A stretch of DNA of 64,000 bases from an uncultured Gammaproteobacteria bacterium (GTDB taxonomy: Bacteria > Pseudomonadota > Gammaproteobacteria > Ga0077536): the NCBI GenBank assembly GCA_938082545.1, contig CALKCL010000007.1, positions 1 through 64,000 on the forward strand. Direction: 5' to 3'. Positions 1 to 10,806 of the stretch are shown here, piece after piece. Every line of letters begins with the position of its first letter. The first letter of the stretch is position 1. A program made the position numbers and the translations under genes. A model generated the notes under the pieces. The model saw nothing but the letters and a program-made list of their open reading frames with translations, ran no database searches and was not told where the DNA came from.

Positions 1-1
1 T

Positions 2-217
2 TTCTCTATTGCTTATGACGAAATGATAGGCAGCTTGTTGGGGGACGGGGAGCTGGAAGATCTTAGATGGGTTAAGCTCGACCAGTCAGAAGGTTTAGAA
101 ATGATGTTAGTGCAAAAAATGATTATGGAAACGCTTCAACTTCGTTTACAAGGAAAGACAGCGCCTGCGCAAAAACTATTTTTCTCATGGGGAAGAATCA
201 ACATCGTAGACAGCTAA
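2..217 (+). CDS. C-terminal fragment of an unidentified protein, truncated by the window start
   Basis: The frame is open from nt 2 (FSIAYDEMIGSLLGDG...GRINIVDS*), so the ATG at 23 is probably internal. No family recognised. Confidence 0.45.
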   Translation, partial: FSIAYDEMIGSLLGDGELEDLRWVKLDQSEGLEMMLVQKMIMETLQLRLQGKTAPAQKLFFSWGRINIVDS

Positions 218-242
218 AAAATCTCAAAACGGATACGTCGTA

Positions 243-680
243 CTAGTTCGAACTGTCACCGTGTAAATTACTAGAAGGCGAGCCTTTTAGCTCGATACGA
301 TTCCCTTCAGGGTCCGTAAGGTAGAGTGAAGGACCAAACCCGTCTGCCCCATATACTTGGGAAATTAGATCAACCTGAATATTAAAGCGATTCAAGTGTG
401 CCCTGATTTCCCTCTCATCAAAGGGCTCAACTCTTATACAAAAATGGTCCATATTCCTCCCTTCATCAGGTTTTGATCCACCTAGTCTCCCTAGAGGGCT
501 ATCAAACGGAATAATATCAATTAGAATGTCCCCAATTCGTAGCTGGAATAATCCAGCATCCAGTTGTCGTTCAATATGAGCACCAAAAACCTCAGAATAA
601 AAGCGCACCAGAACGCTGGCATCTCTCGCCCGCAATACAACGTGGTCCAACCACATTCTTTCAAACAATTTCTTCCTCAT
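243..680 (-). CDS. VOC (glyoxalase/bleomycin resistance) family protein
   Basis: LDHVVLRARDASVLVRFYSEVFG ... GFGPSLYLTDPEGNRIELKG is the typical VOC pattern. Confidence 0.85.
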   Translation of the reverse strand: MRKKLFERMWLDHVVLRARDASVLVRFYSEVFGAHIERQLDAGLFQLRIGDILIDIIPFDSPLGRLGGSKPDEGRNMDHFCIRVEPFDEREIRAHLNRFNIQVDLISQVYGADGFGPSLYLTDPEGNRIELKGSPSSNLHGDSSN

Positions 681-1848
681 TTTTTAAAGTCTCGTCAACA
701 TAGCGGTATATAATAAAACTGGATGTAACGCCGACGCACCCTGTCATCAAAGCGGCAGCAGGCAACGAAGCGACAAAGATCATACCGCTGATTAGCATCG
801 GTCCTGAAACGTTACCAAAGTCGGTTATCAAACGCCAGAACCCGAGAAACTCTGCTCTTTTATCTTCTGGCGCGTGATCAGCTCCCAGCGTCATTACTAT
901 CCCTGTCGACAATCCATTTCCAACACCTGCTGCGATAGCAGCAACCAATAACCCTAAGAAAGTTTCACACAATGAAATAGCTCCCAGTGATAATGCAAAT
1001 ATAATAGAGCTGGGAATAGCTGTGAAACGGCGCCCCCAGCGATCCATGACGATGCCTGCAGGATAAAAGAGCACTAAATCTATAGCTGCTGAAATAGATA
1101 CGACTAAACCTACCGTCGTTAAATCGAGAGCTAAATAAGCTCCCATCAAAGGAATCAAAACAGTTCTAGCCGATCGCATAAGCATGAACCCAAATGCAGC
1201 CAAACCCGCTGTTAGAAATACGTGCTTATATTCGCGCAGGAAACGTGGAATTGCCGACAATTTGAGTGGCTGTCCTTTAGAAAGGTTTTCAGTTAGGAAA
1301 CTGAAGCTACAAAAACTTGCTAGGAGAGCTAGAGCCCCACAGATCTGAAAAGTGATCGCGAAACCGTATCTGGCGGCACATAAACTAGCAATGAGTGGCC
1401 CAATAAGGGCAGACAACCGCAGTACTCCTGCGATCATTGCGATCACTCTACCTCGCTCACTACTGGAAAAAGAAGAGGATATAAATGTCATCCTTCCCAA
1501 CAAGAAAGTACTACTCGCAAGTCCGTGCACGAATGCGATGATATAAAGCGAGCTTAGCGAATCACATAAACTGTAAGACAAAAAAGAAAGAACAATCAAC
1601 ACGCTGGAGCATGTGATAACTTTACGATAACCATATTTCGTAGTAAACCAACCGGCTGGAACACCCATCACTAACATACCGGCACCCCGGAATCCTATTA
1701 CTGCGGCCGCCGCTGCTACGGAGCCCCCAATGTCTAAGACATATAAAGGAAGTAGCAAAAATAAAGCCTGGCCTGGGATTCCTACCAATAGACCGGGAAC
1801 ATACAATGATGCCAAAGCACGCCGGTGCATTGAGCCCCTAGAAACCAT
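661..1848 (-). CDS. MFS transporter (12-TM type)
   Basis: 395 aa hydrophobic protein with an MFS motif A-like loop (GVPAGWFTTKYGYRKV; GIVMDRWGRR). Confidence 0.85.
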   Translation of the reverse strand: MVSRGSMHRRALASLYVPGLLVGIPGQALFLLLPLYVLDIGGSVAAAAAVIGFRGAGMLVMGVPAGWFTTKYGYRKVITCSSVLIVLSFLSYSLCDSLSSLYIIAFVHGLASSTFLLGRMTFISSSFSSSERGRVIAMIAGVLRLSALIGPLIASLCAARYGFAITFQICGALALLASFCSFSFLTENLSKGQPLKLSAIPRFLREYKHVFLTAGLAAFGFMLMRSARTVLIPLMGAYLALDLTTVGLVVSISAAIDLVLFYPAGIVMDRWGRRFTAIPSSIIFALSLGAISLCETFLGLLVAAIAAGVGNGLSTGIVMTLGADHAPEDKRAEFLGFWRLITDFGNVSGPMLISGMIFVASLPAAALMTGCVGVTSSFIIYRYVDETLKNEEEIV

Positions 1849-3246
1849 TTAGGAAACGTTTGCGCTCTTGTATCGCACAGAAGTCACAAGAACGAAAAAC
1901 AGGCATAAACAGGCACCAATTGTAAAACAAGTCTGTATCGCCTCAGTCAGTTCAGCGTAGATAATCGGTTCTATTTTCCTTGATCCAATAACTAACGTAA
2001 AGACTAAAGTAACTAGCGCCATACTACTCATCTGACCAAATACGCGCATAACCGCAATAGCGCTTCCAGCACGACCATAGTTTTCCCGTCCGATTGCGCC
2101 CATTATCGAATTTGCATTTGGGGAAGAAAACAAACTGAAGCCCACACCATTTAAAACCATACAGATGCCTATCAATTCCATAGACGAAGTACTATCTATC
2201 GTCGATAAAATGCCATGGCTGAAGCCTGTTACTACCATTCCTGTCATAGCCAAAATTCGCGGATCTATTCGGTCGGATAATCGTCCCGCAATAGGAGAAA
2301 CGACTGTCATAATGACCGGCTGCAACATCAATAGGCACCCTACCATTATCGGACCGATGTCTTTTAAATACTGAAGAAACAAACTAAGTAAAACAACATT
2401 TGCAAATGTCGTTGTATACATGATCATTGAAGCAAAACACGCAATTGAAAATACTCGGCTGGTGTGAAAAAGCCGCACATCGAAAACAGGATGATGCTCC
2501 TGCAGCTCATGCCTATAAAACCAAATTAATCCCAAAATACCAATTAAAATCAAAAAGCCCCCCACCTTGCTGGGCAATAACGACAGTCCAACAATCAGGC
2601 TCACTACGGATATTCCGTAACTTGCAGCACCTAAACTATCAAATTTTCCCAAGTGTTCTCCTCGCCACTCCATAGGAACGTGTCTGAGACCTATATACAA
2701 AACGATTAAAGCCAATGGCACATGTAGAAAAAATGTGCCCCGCCAACTCACGTGCTCTACAAGGAAACCTGCCAAAACTGGTCCTAATGCCAAACCTAGG
2801 TAGATAGCCGACACCGTATATCCGATTACCGCTCCTCTCTGCTTTGGTGAAACGACGGAAGAGATCACTGCGACATTTGTAGCGTATAACATTGCTGCAA
2901 AAACACCCTGTAGTAAGCGACCACCGATCAGTTGGGTAGCATTCTCAGAAAATGCAGCTAAGACAGAGGTAATAATTACACCTGCTGTTCCCAACAAATA
3001 AATACGCTTACGGCCATACATGTCCGCGAGTCTGCCGAAAGTTAAAACGCAAGCAGCACTTGCCATCAAATAACTCATCGGGATCCACGTTAAAACTATC
3101 GCATCGATAGAAAGCTCAGTCGCAATATTAGGCAACGCCACATTGACACCGGTCAGCATCATCGCTGTGCTAACAGAATTAAGCATAACCATAACTAGTG
3201 TGGCTCTGTATACTTTGGCATTCCCTTCTTCAGAAGGCGTACTCAA
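1849..3246 (-). CDS. MFS transporter, DHA2/14-TM drug-efflux type
   Basis: 465 aa; VNVALPNIATELSIDAIVLTWIPMSYLMASAACVLTFGRLADMYGRKR is the DHA2 signature. Confidence 0.88.
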   Translation of the reverse strand: MSTPSEEGNAKVYRATLVMVMLNSVSTAMMLTGVNVALPNIATELSIDAIVLTWIPMSYLMASAACVLTFGRLADMYGRKRIYLLGTAGVIITSVLAAFSENATQLIGGRLLQGVFAAMLYATNVAVISSVVSPKQRGAVIGYTVSAIYLGLALGPVLAGFLVEHVSWRGTFFLHVPLALIVLYIGLRHVPMEWRGEHLGKFDSLGAASYGISVVSLIVGLSLLPSKVGGFLILIGILGLIWFYRHELQEHHPVFDVRLFHTSRVFSIACFASMIMYTTTFANVVLLSLFLQYLKDIGPIMVGCLLMLQPVIMTVVSPIAGRLSDRIDPRILAMTGMVVTGFSHGILSTIDSTSSMELIGICMVLNGVGFSLFSSPNANSIMGAIGRENYGRAGSAIAVMRVFGQMSSMALVTLVFTLVIGSRKIEPIIYAELTEAIQTCFTIGACLCLFFVLVTSVRYKSANVS

Positions 3247-3301
3247 TTGTTACCCTTCCCTATGAGGGTAATTCGGGGGAAGCAAACGACTGTCTGTCAC
3301 T

Positions 3302-4933
3302 TTAGCTGGAGGCAACTTCGCGATCGCGAAGTTCTATTCGGCGTATTTTTCCGCTGACAGTTTTCGGTAGATTTTCGACAAATTCTATTTTCCTAGGGTA
3401 CTTATAAGGAGCTGTCACATTCTTGACGTGTTCCTTTAGCTCATTCACTAATTCAGAACTACCTTTGAAGCCCGGAGCAAGAACAACGAATGCTTTCACC
3501 ACAGCACCTCGCGTCGGATCTGGACTCGCGACTACAGCAGACTCTGCAACACAAGGATGTTCAATAAGCGCACTCTCAACTTCGAATGGTCCAATACGGT
3601 ATCCTGCTGAAAGAATGACGTCATCAGCCCTGCTCACAAACCAATAGTATCCATCTTTATCTACGTAACCTCTGTCTCCGGTAATGTACCAATCCCCAAC
3701 AAAGCAGGAATCATATCGATCGGCATCACCTCGATAGTCAACAAAAAGGCCGGGTGCTCTTTTATTGGTGACTTTAATCGCAATGTCACCTTCGATATCG
3801 ACCGGCAAGAGTTTTCCAGCATTATCTACAATACCCATTTCAATACCTGGCATAGGCTTCCCCATAGATCCAAACCGTGGCTCTAAAAATGGGAAGTTCC
3901 CGCAGACTAAAACTGTTTCAGTTTGCCCGTAGCCATCACGAACAGTTATTCCAGTAGCTTTTTTCCATGTTTCAATGACCTCTGGATTCAAAGGCTCTCC
4001 TGCACCTACACAATGTCGTAAGCTAGGAAAAGAGTATGACGTCAAATCTTGTTGCACTAACATTCTATATATCGTCGGCGCGCCACACATAGTAGTCACA
4101 GGGTTATCAGCCAAAAGTTTAAGACTTTGAATTGGATCAAAAGTAGTCGAGTGATGAACAAAAAGGGTTGCACCTTGGTTCCAAGGACCAAAGTAGCTCG
4201 AATAGGCAGCCTTTGCCCAACCAGTGTCACTAATATTCCAATGTAGGTCCTCTGGCGACAAATCAAGCCAATATTTCCCGGTGATCTGATGCGCATAACC
4301 ATAACCGTGATTATGAATAGTCATCTTAGGGTAGCCAGTAGTACCTGAGGTAAAATAACAGAGAGCATCTTCCTCAAAAAGGGTATCAACCGTTTCGAAG
4401 CTATCGTTCTGTCCCTCGACTATTTTTTCATAACCTAGCCACCCATTCTTTTCGCCATCAACGAGAATTCTCGCTCGCATCGTCGGACACTCATGAGCTA
4501 CTTTTTCCATTTTTTCTGAATTTTCTACATCACTGATAAAACAAGTCGCCCCAGCAGCATTCATCCGATAGGAAAGATCTTTAGGTGACAATTGTGTGGT
4601 CCCGGGAGAGCAAATAACTCCCATACGGATACAGGCAGTCAAAATCTCCCACCACTCTAGATTTCGTCCAAGAACTAAGACAGCTGTGTCTCCGCGTTTG
4701 ATCCCCGCTGCTTCAAAAGCGTTACATAGGCGTCGAGATCGAGCAGAGAGCTGAGCAAAAGTAAGATCTTGGCGATGACCAAAGTCGTCTACCCACTTGA
4801 TGGCCAATTTCTCAGGATCTTCTGCCCATTTGTCGATGACATCTCTCGCAAAGTTATAGCGCTCGGGAGGAGACCATAGAAGATCTTTCTGTGCTTCTTC
4901 ATAGTTCTTGATTTCAGATGTATAGCCCATCAC
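3302..4933 (-). CDS. Acyl-CoA synthetase (AMP-forming), medium-chain/acetyl-CoA synthetase-like
   Basis: YFTSGTTGYPKMTIHNHGYG, GYGQTET, SAGYRIGPFEVE, PKTVSGKIRRIELR motifs. Confidence 0.93.
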   Translation of the reverse strand: MMGYTSEIKNYEEAQKDLLWSPPERYNFARDVIDKWAEDPEKLAIKWVDDFGHRQDLTFAQLSARSRRLCNAFEAAGIKRGDTAVLVLGRNLEWWEILTACIRMGVICSPGTTQLSPKDLSYRMNAAGATCFISDVENSEKMEKVAHECPTMRARILVDGEKNGWLGYEKIVEGQNDSFETVDTLFEEDALCYFTSGTTGYPKMTIHNHGYGYAHQITGKYWLDLSPEDLHWNISDTGWAKAAYSSYFGPWNQGATLFVHHSTTFDPIQSLKLLADNPVTTMCGAPTIYRMLVQQDLTSYSFPSLRHCVGAGEPLNPEVIETWKKATGITVRDGYGQTETVLVCGNFPFLEPRFGSMGKPMPGIEMGIVDNAGKLLPVDIEGDIAIKVTNKRAPGLFVDYRGDADRYDSCFVGDWYITGDRGYVDKDGYYWFVSRADDVILSAGYRIGPFEVESALIEHPCVAESAVVASPDPTRGAVVKAFVVLAPGFKGSSELVNELKEHVKNVTAPYKYPRKIEFVENLPKTVSGKIRRIELRDREVASS

Positions 4934-4964
4934 ATATCCCCAAATTTAGTAAAAGTTAAGCAAG

Positions 4965-6752
4965 TTAAAACCAGTTGTTTTCCATCTGCACGCAGGTCGT
5001 GTCAATTCTCTCAAGGAACTCTAACCTCTCTATAGCTTTAGGGAGCTCGTATCGAAAAAAATATTCTGCGGCTTTCATCTTACCGTGGTAAAAATCGGAT
5101 TCCGATCCCATCAAATTTTTGACAGCCACTTCTATTTGTCTAAGCCACATCCAACTTATCACTATATGACCAAAAGCATCTAAATAAATCGTAGCATTTG
5201 CAGTTCGGTCTAAAATACTTCCCGACTCTGGGGAGGCTAAAGTACTGGTTACACCCTCAAGTTTTTGTATTGCAGAGGAAAATAACTCAACGTAAAAATT
5301 CAATTCGTCGTTCTTCTTAGCGCTTTCAATTGTACCTCGATAAGCTGACAACAAAGCCTTGAATGCCGCACCATCTTGCATGACAACTTTTCTACCCAGC
5401 AAGTCTAGTCCTTGTATGCCGTGAGTGCCTTCGTGTATTGGGTTCAAACGATTATCTCGGTAAAATCGTTCCAACGGAAAGTCTCGCGTATAACCGTAGC
5501 CACCCAGAATTTGAATGGCGTGCTTATTAGCTTCTAGACAGAACTCAGATGGCCAAGATTTCGCAATTGGCGTTAAAATTTCCAACAGCAATGATAGCTC
5601 ATTTTTCTCACTCTCAGTCTTACTGATTTTTAACCGATCTAAAAGAGAAGAACAGTATAAAACCAGAAAAAAAGAAGCTTCTACGGCCGATTTTTGAGCC
5701 AGCAACAATCTTTTAATATCTGCATGTTCAATGATTTCAACCTGTGGCGAGGTGGGGTTTTTTTGATCTATGGCTCTCCCCTGAGGCCGTTTACGAGCAT
5801 AGTCAAGAGAGTGTAGATAGCCACTATATCCTAATACTGTGGCTGTCATACCAACGCCGATTCGAGCTTCATTCATCATATCGAACATATAAAAAAGTCC
5901 CTGATGCTCCTCACCCACTAAAAATCCCTGACATTCTCCATGTTCCCCGAAATTCAAAACAGTATTGGTAGTCCCTCGAAACCCCATTTTATGATTCAGA
6001 CCCGCAAGCTCAATATTATTTCTATCCCCGATCTTACCGTCATCATTGACGCGATATTTGGGCACAATAAAAAGTGATATACCTCGGACTCCCGGGGGCG
6101 CACCTGGGATTTTTGCGAGTACCAAATGAACTATGTTCTCCGACAACTCATGCTCGCCAGCTGAAATCCACATTTTAGTGCCAGAAATAGAGTAGTGCTC
6201 CTCATTGGTCTTCTCCGCTTTCAATTTAATATCTGAAAGAGATGACCCAGCCTGCGGCTCAGACAGACACATAGTGCCAAAAAACCGACCCTCGATTAAA
6301 GGCTTCAGATATTTTTCTTTCTGAGGCTTGGAACCATAGGTGGAGAGTACATTTATTCCCGCATGCGTTAAAAACGGATATGCATTGGCTGAGACATCAG
6401 CGGCTGCAATATAAGCGCATGCTGCTTGCGCTATAACCCATGGCAACTGCATGCCACCATCCTCTGCATCGGCGGCAATACCCATGAACCCAGCTTCAAC
6501 ATAGGCATCTAAAGCCTCTTTAACTTCGGGAATAATATGCACCACATTTCCATCAAACGTTGGCTCGTTAGCATCCAGCTTCGCCGCAAAAGGCTCAAAC
6601 TTATCTTCTGCCAACTTTTTTGCGGTATCAATGACAGCATTGAACGTATCGCGGTCTAAATCAGCGTAAATATCCGACTGAGTAAGATGCTCAGCATCCA
6701 GCAACTCATATAAGACAAAATCCATATCTCGTGGATTTATCAATAAACTCAT
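4965..6752 (-). CDS. Acyl-CoA dehydrogenase, long form with C-terminal extension
   Basis: 595 aa; CLSEPQAGSSLSDIKLKAEK, ILGGYGYTRDFPLERFYRDNRLNPIHEGTHGIQGLDLLGRK. Confidence 0.93.
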   Translation of the reverse strand: MSLLINPRDMDFVLYELLDAEHLTQSDIYADLDRDTFNAVIDTAKKLAEDKFEPFAAKLDANEPTFDGNVVHIIPEVKEALDAYVEAGFMGIAADAEDGGMQLPWVIAQAACAYIAAADVSANAYPFLTHAGINVLSTYGSKPQKEKYLKPLIEGRFFGTMCLSEPQAGSSLSDIKLKAEKTNEEHYSISGTKMWISAGEHELSENIVHLVLAKIPGAPPGVRGISLFIVPKYRVNDDGKIGDRNNIELAGLNHKMGFRGTTNTVLNFGEHGECQGFLVGEEHQGLFYMFDMMNEARIGVGMTATVLGYSGYLHSLDYARKRPQGRAIDQKNPTSPQVEIIEHADIKRLLLAQKSAVEASFFLVLYCSSLLDRLKISKTESEKNELSLLLEILTPIAKSWPSEFCLEANKHAIQILGGYGYTRDFPLERFYRDNRLNPIHEGTHGIQGLDLLGRKVVMQDGAAFKALLSAYRGTIESAKKNDELNFYVELFSSAIQKLEGVTSTLASPESGSILDRTANATIYLDAFGHIVISWMWLRQIEVAVKNLMGSESDFYHGKMKAAEYFFRYELPKAIERLEFLERIDTTCVQMENNWF

Positions 6753-6879
6753 AAAATACCTCCAAATAACAATTTCGAAATCCGCATCTTTTTTGTTTAA
6801 CTCAGAAAACGTGCTGCCTTATGATATGAAAACATAGTCACCATGTCAGGGTTCTGACTGTTGGCCGTGACTTTAAGAA

Positions 6880-7644
6880 CTACGCCAAGTAACCCCCGTC
6901 AACTACGATGGAAGAGCCGGTAGTATAGCTACTGCTGTCAGAGGTCAGATAAAGAACCGCTGAAACCATCTCATCTGGAACTCCGGCACGACCTAGCGGT
7001 GTTCGAGGGAGATGATATGACATGAATTCTTCATCGTCATGCAACGCTTGGGCAAACTGTGTTCGAGTCAAACCAGGAACCAAGCTATTCACACGAATTC
7101 CAAACTCTCCACATTCTTTTGCAAATGCCTTAGTCATATTAATGATTCCAGCTTTAGTGATCGAATAGATTGCTTGTTTATCGCCCGGAGTCACTCCATT
7201 TACGGAAGCCACGTTAACTATAGAACCTCGGCCGTTGGACTTCATCCGCTTCGCGCCTTCCAGACACATAAAAAAATAGCCACGCAAGTTCACATCAATT
7301 GTTTTTTCAAAAGATACAATGTCTGTGTCTAAAATATGACCATAATACGGATTTGCAGCAGCATTATTAACTAAAATATCTAGTTTCCCATGATTTTCGT
7401 CGACCTGTTTATAGACTTTATCTATATCATCCATTCTCCCAATGTGGCAAGCGATCCCTTCGGCTGAACCTCCACTTTCACAGATTGATTTTATGGTTTC
7501 TGCACAGCCACCTTCCCCTCGACTAAGAGCTACAACATGCGCGCCATGCTCTCCTAATGCTATTGCTATAGCCTGTCCAATGCCTCGACTGGCGCCCGCA
7601 ACTAATGCTACCTTCCCTTTCAAATCAAAATAATTCTGTGCCAT
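6880..7644 (-). CDS. SDR family oxidoreductase
   Basis: GASRGIGQAIA Rossmann motif, NNAAAN, YSITKAG catalytic YxxxK. Confidence 0.93.
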   Translation of the reverse strand: MAQNYFDLKGKVALVAGASRGIGQAIAIALGEHGAHVVALSRGEGGCAETIKSICESGGSAEGIACHIGRMDDIDKVYKQVDENHGKLDILVNNAAANPYYGHILDTDIVSFEKTIDVNLRGYFFMCLEGAKRMKSNGRGSIVNVASVNGVTPGDKQAIYSITKAGIINMTKAFAKECGEFGIRVNSLVPGLTRTQFAQALHDDEEFMSYHLPRTPLGRAGVPDEMVSAVLYLTSDSSSYTTGSSIVVDGGYLA

Positions 7645-7800
7645 TAGCTACTCCTCAACAAATTCGTTTATATGCTATCAGAACGAGTCGCCCATTGTTC
7701 AAAAGAGGGCTTTTGAATTATATTAGTGCTACTTATTGCTGGGTCGCAAACCTTTCGTTGGGCTGACTAGATCTTTGCGGAGAATATTAAGGAATTGAGA

Positions 7801-8592
7801 ATGACATATAAAACCATAATTATTGAAAGCGAAGGCGCAATAGATTGGCTCACCCTGAACAGGCCAGATCATTTAAATACTATTACTCCAGAAATGTGTG
7901 AAGAGTTGCAAGACTACTTTGGAAAACTTCAGTTCAACCATGAAACCAGAATTGTCATTCTCAAGGGTGCAGGGAGAGCTTTCTGTGCTGGTTATGATCT
8001 GAAAGCAGCGAGCGGCGTCAGTGCTGGGCCAATCACAGGACTAAGGTTTCAAAGGCAAGTCAGTGAAATATACGTTCGAATGAGACGCTGTCCCCAGCCT
8101 ATTATCTGTCTAGCTCACGGTGCTACAACTGGAGGTGGGCTAGCTTTTGCTCTAGCATCCGACGTTCGCATCATCTCCGATGATGCAAAAATAAACGTTG
8201 CGATGGTTAAGGTAGGGCTCACCGGCTGTGACGTTGGTATCAGCTACTTCTTGCCCCGATCTGTGGGTCAATCTGTTGCAGCAGAGCTCATGATGACTGG
8301 TCGATTCATTACTCCTGATAGAGCGCTGAGTTTGGGCTTAGTGTCAGTAGTTGTAAGTCAAGACCATCTAAAAGAAGAGGGGCTTAGGATGGCGGAAGAC
8401 ATGCTCAAGACATCACCGCTTGGCCTCAGATTAACGAAAGAAGGTCTCGGGATATCTATCGACTCTTCTAGCCTAGATGCTACAGTTGCATTCGAAGATA
8501 GAGGACAAATTCTCTGCGCAAGTGCCGGTTTATTCGAAGAAGGAATTAGCGCCTTCCTCGAAAAAAGACCAAGTAACTATCCTGACAATTAG
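7801..8592 (+). CDS. Enoyl-CoA hydratase/isomerase family protein
   Basis: GAGRAFCAGYDLKAA, ATTGGGLAFALASDVRI; ATG at 7801 with AAGGAA upstream. The ORF track start at 7795 is a TTG. Confidence 0.92.
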   Translation: MTYKTIIIESEGAIDWLTLNRPDHLNTITPEMCEELQDYFGKLQFNHETRIVILKGAGRAFCAGYDLKAASGVSAGPITGLRFQRQVSEIYVRMRRCPQPIICLAHGATTGGGLAFALASDVRIISDDAKINVAMVKVGLTGCDVGISYFLPRSVGQSVAAELMMTGRFITPDRALSLGLVSVVVSQDHLKEEGLRMAEDMLKTSPLGLRLTKEGLGISIDSSSLDATVAFEDRGQILCASAGLFEEGISAFLEKRPSNYPDN

Positions 8593-9608
8593 TGGTGTAT
8601 TTCTGCAATAAGTTCTGACCAATTTCTGAACTCAACATTCGCTCCCATAGTATACTGATACACAGACACACGGTCCAAGATCCCTGTATAACGTTCTTTT
8701 AGTAGGGAACCGATCTGGTTTGGCTTTCCGATCACCGCTATTTCGCTGATTAAATTTTCCGGAATTGCGTCAGCCATTTCTTTAGTTTTGCCCTCTCTCA
8801 TCAAACCATTCAATTTAGAACTCAAATCATTGTATCCATGATGTTCTAAAACAGCTGCATAGCTTGGAGTAGAACCATAAAAAGACACTTGCTGCCGGAC
8901 AGCTTGCTCCATTGCATCTATTTCATACTGCGTATCTCCGGTGATCACAAAAACTGGCGCATACAAGCTGATGTCTTCGATTTTTCTGCCTGTAGACTCC
9001 GCCCCGGCACGAATAGCCGGTCGTACCACATCTTGTAAATAACTTTTTGAATGTACCGGATGAACATGCATACCATTAGCCACCTCTCCGGCCGCACGAC
9101 ACATTCTCGGATTTACCCCCGCTAAATAAATTGGAATCGAAGGATGAGAAATGGGGCCTGGATCAAAAAACGGATTCATGAGCTTAAACTTATAATAAGG
9201 CCCTTCAAAGTTTGGCCTAGTTCCATTTTGGAAAGAATCCCAAATAGCGCGAACGCAATTAATGTAATCTGTAACTCTGGCAGCTGGATGATCAAATTGC
9301 GCAGAAAATCGACGTTCTATGTGCGCACGCACTTGAGTACCTAAACCTAAATGAAATCGACCTCCAGAGTCGCGTTGCAGATCCCAAGCGATCTGCGCCA
9401 TAGAAAAAGGAGAACGGGCAAATGCTACGGCTATGTTAGTCCCTATCTCAAGCTTTTCAGTAGCTGCTGCGGCATGGGCAAGAGGCAAAAACGGATCGCT
9501 CATCGCCTCAAATGTCCAGGCACAGTCAAAACCATTCTGCTCCATTTCCACAGCTTCTTTTGCAATATTGCTCGGCGAACTAGGCATAAGCATCGTATCG
9601 ATTTTCAT
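8589..9608 (-). CDS. LLM-class (luciferase-like, possibly F420-dependent) oxidoreductase
   Basis: LEIGTNIAVAFARSPFSMAQIAWDLQRDSGGRFHLGLGTQVRAHIERRF pattern. Confidence 0.87.
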   Translation of the reverse strand: MKIDTMLMPSSPSNIAKEAVEMEQNGFDCAWTFEAMSDPFLPLAHAAAATEKLEIGTNIAVAFARSPFSMAQIAWDLQRDSGGRFHLGLGTQVRAHIERRFSAQFDHPAARVTDYINCVRAIWDSFQNGTRPNFEGPYYKFKLMNPFFDPGPISHPSIPIYLAGVNPRMCRAAGEVANGMHVHPVHSKSYLQDVVRPAIRAGAESTGRKIEDISLYAPVFVITGDTQYEIDAMEQAVRQQVSFYGSTPSYAAVLEHHGYNDLSSKLNGLMREGKTKEMADAIPENLISEIAVIGKPNQIGSLLKERYTGILDRVSVYQYTMGANVEFRNWSELIAEIHH

Positions 9609-9702
9609 AAAAAACTCTCTTTAAAAAACATTAACTACCCATTAAGTATTGCTTAAACAGCAATCCACAAGACGTTTGGAAGCACTCTCGACCTAGCGGC
9701 CG

Positions 9703-10767
9703 TCAATCGCTAGGCACATGATGCAGAGCACACCACCCCAGCATACCTCCAGTCAGATTAGCAACCTGCGAAAATCCACCTTCCTTCAAGGTTAAAGAGG
9801 CTCGTGCAGAGCGACTACCAGCCCTGCAAACAGCCACTAATGGTTTATCTTTAGGGATCTCCCTTAACCTACTCTCGAGTTGACCCAGAGGTATTAATAT
9901 CGACCCGGTGATAAAGCCAAGGGGCCCATCCCGCTCTTCTATTTCTCTCACGTCTAAAACACATACTTTATCTAGGTTTTCTTGCAGCCAATAAGCCTCA
10001 ATCTCCCAAAATCCAGCAAAAGTATATCTCAGCGGGCCCCATTGTTTTTCATCGAAAGGATCTTTCTTGTTTTCAGGCTCTCCAGAGAACAAATTCGCGG
10101 GAACAGAGAAATCAATGTTTGATGGGTAGGGTAAATTCAAGTTATTCATGTAGCCGACAAAGTCCGTCTCGCTAATTTTACCACCAAGGCGAGGATTATG
10201 TTGTTGTTCCTCCCCAACGCTCGTTGCAGTCAGACCTCGATAATCATGTGCAGGGTAGATTTCTGTATGGGAAGGCAACGTGAAAATCTTATCTCGAACC
10301 GAACGGAAAAGCTCTACTGAACTGCCTTCTTGGAAATCGGTTCTCCCGCATCCCCTAATAAGCAAAGTATCACCGGTAAAAATTTTAGAATGACTCTCTA
10401 AAAAATAGCTGGTGCACCCATTGGTGTGCCCAGGAGTGGAGAGGGCTTTCAATGCATATTGACCAAAACAGACACATTCACCGTCTGTCAGATATAGATT
10501 AGCTCCAGAAACTCCCGACCCTAGACCTACCGCCACATCGCAGTCAGTTCGCTGTTTGAGTAGCCATGCCGCTGTTACGTGATCCGCATGGCAGTGGGTA
10601 TCGAGTACTGCTTTTAAACTAAGGCAAAGCTCATGTATCAGTGCCAAGTCCCGGTTCACTTGCTCAAAAACCGGATCAATTAAAACAGCATCTCCTGTCT
10701 CTCTATCCCCCAGAAGATAAGTATAAGTAGACGAGCGTTCGTCAAATAATTGTCTGAAAATCAACAT
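9703..10767 (-). CDS. MBL-fold hydrolase fused to a C-terminal rhodanese (persulfide dioxygenase/rhodanese-like)
   Basis: DTHCHADHVTAAWLLK, FTGDTLLIRGCGRTDFQEG (ETHE1-like) followed by rhodanese VLDVRE and active-site CRAGSRS. Confidence 0.88.
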   Translation of the reverse strand: MLIFRQLFDERSSTYTYLLGDRETGDAVLIDPVFEQVNRDLALIHELCLSLKAVLDTHCHADHVTAAWLLKQRTDCDVAVGLGSGVSGANLYLTDGECVCFGQYALKALSTPGHTNGCTSYFLESHSKIFTGDTLLIRGCGRTDFQEGSSVELFRSVRDKIFTLPSHTEIYPAHDYRGLTATSVGEEQQHNPRLGGKISETDFVGYMNNLNLPYPSNIDFSVPANLFSGEPENKKDPFDEKQWGPLRYTFAGFWEIEAYWLQENLDKVCVLDVREIEERDGPLGFITGSILIPLGQLESRLREIPKDKPLVAVCRAGSRSARASLTLKEGGFSQVANLTGGMLGWCALHHVPSD

Positions 10768-10806
10768 ATAGTCCTCTCCCTATTATTCAGCTTCGGTTTG
10801 GCACCA

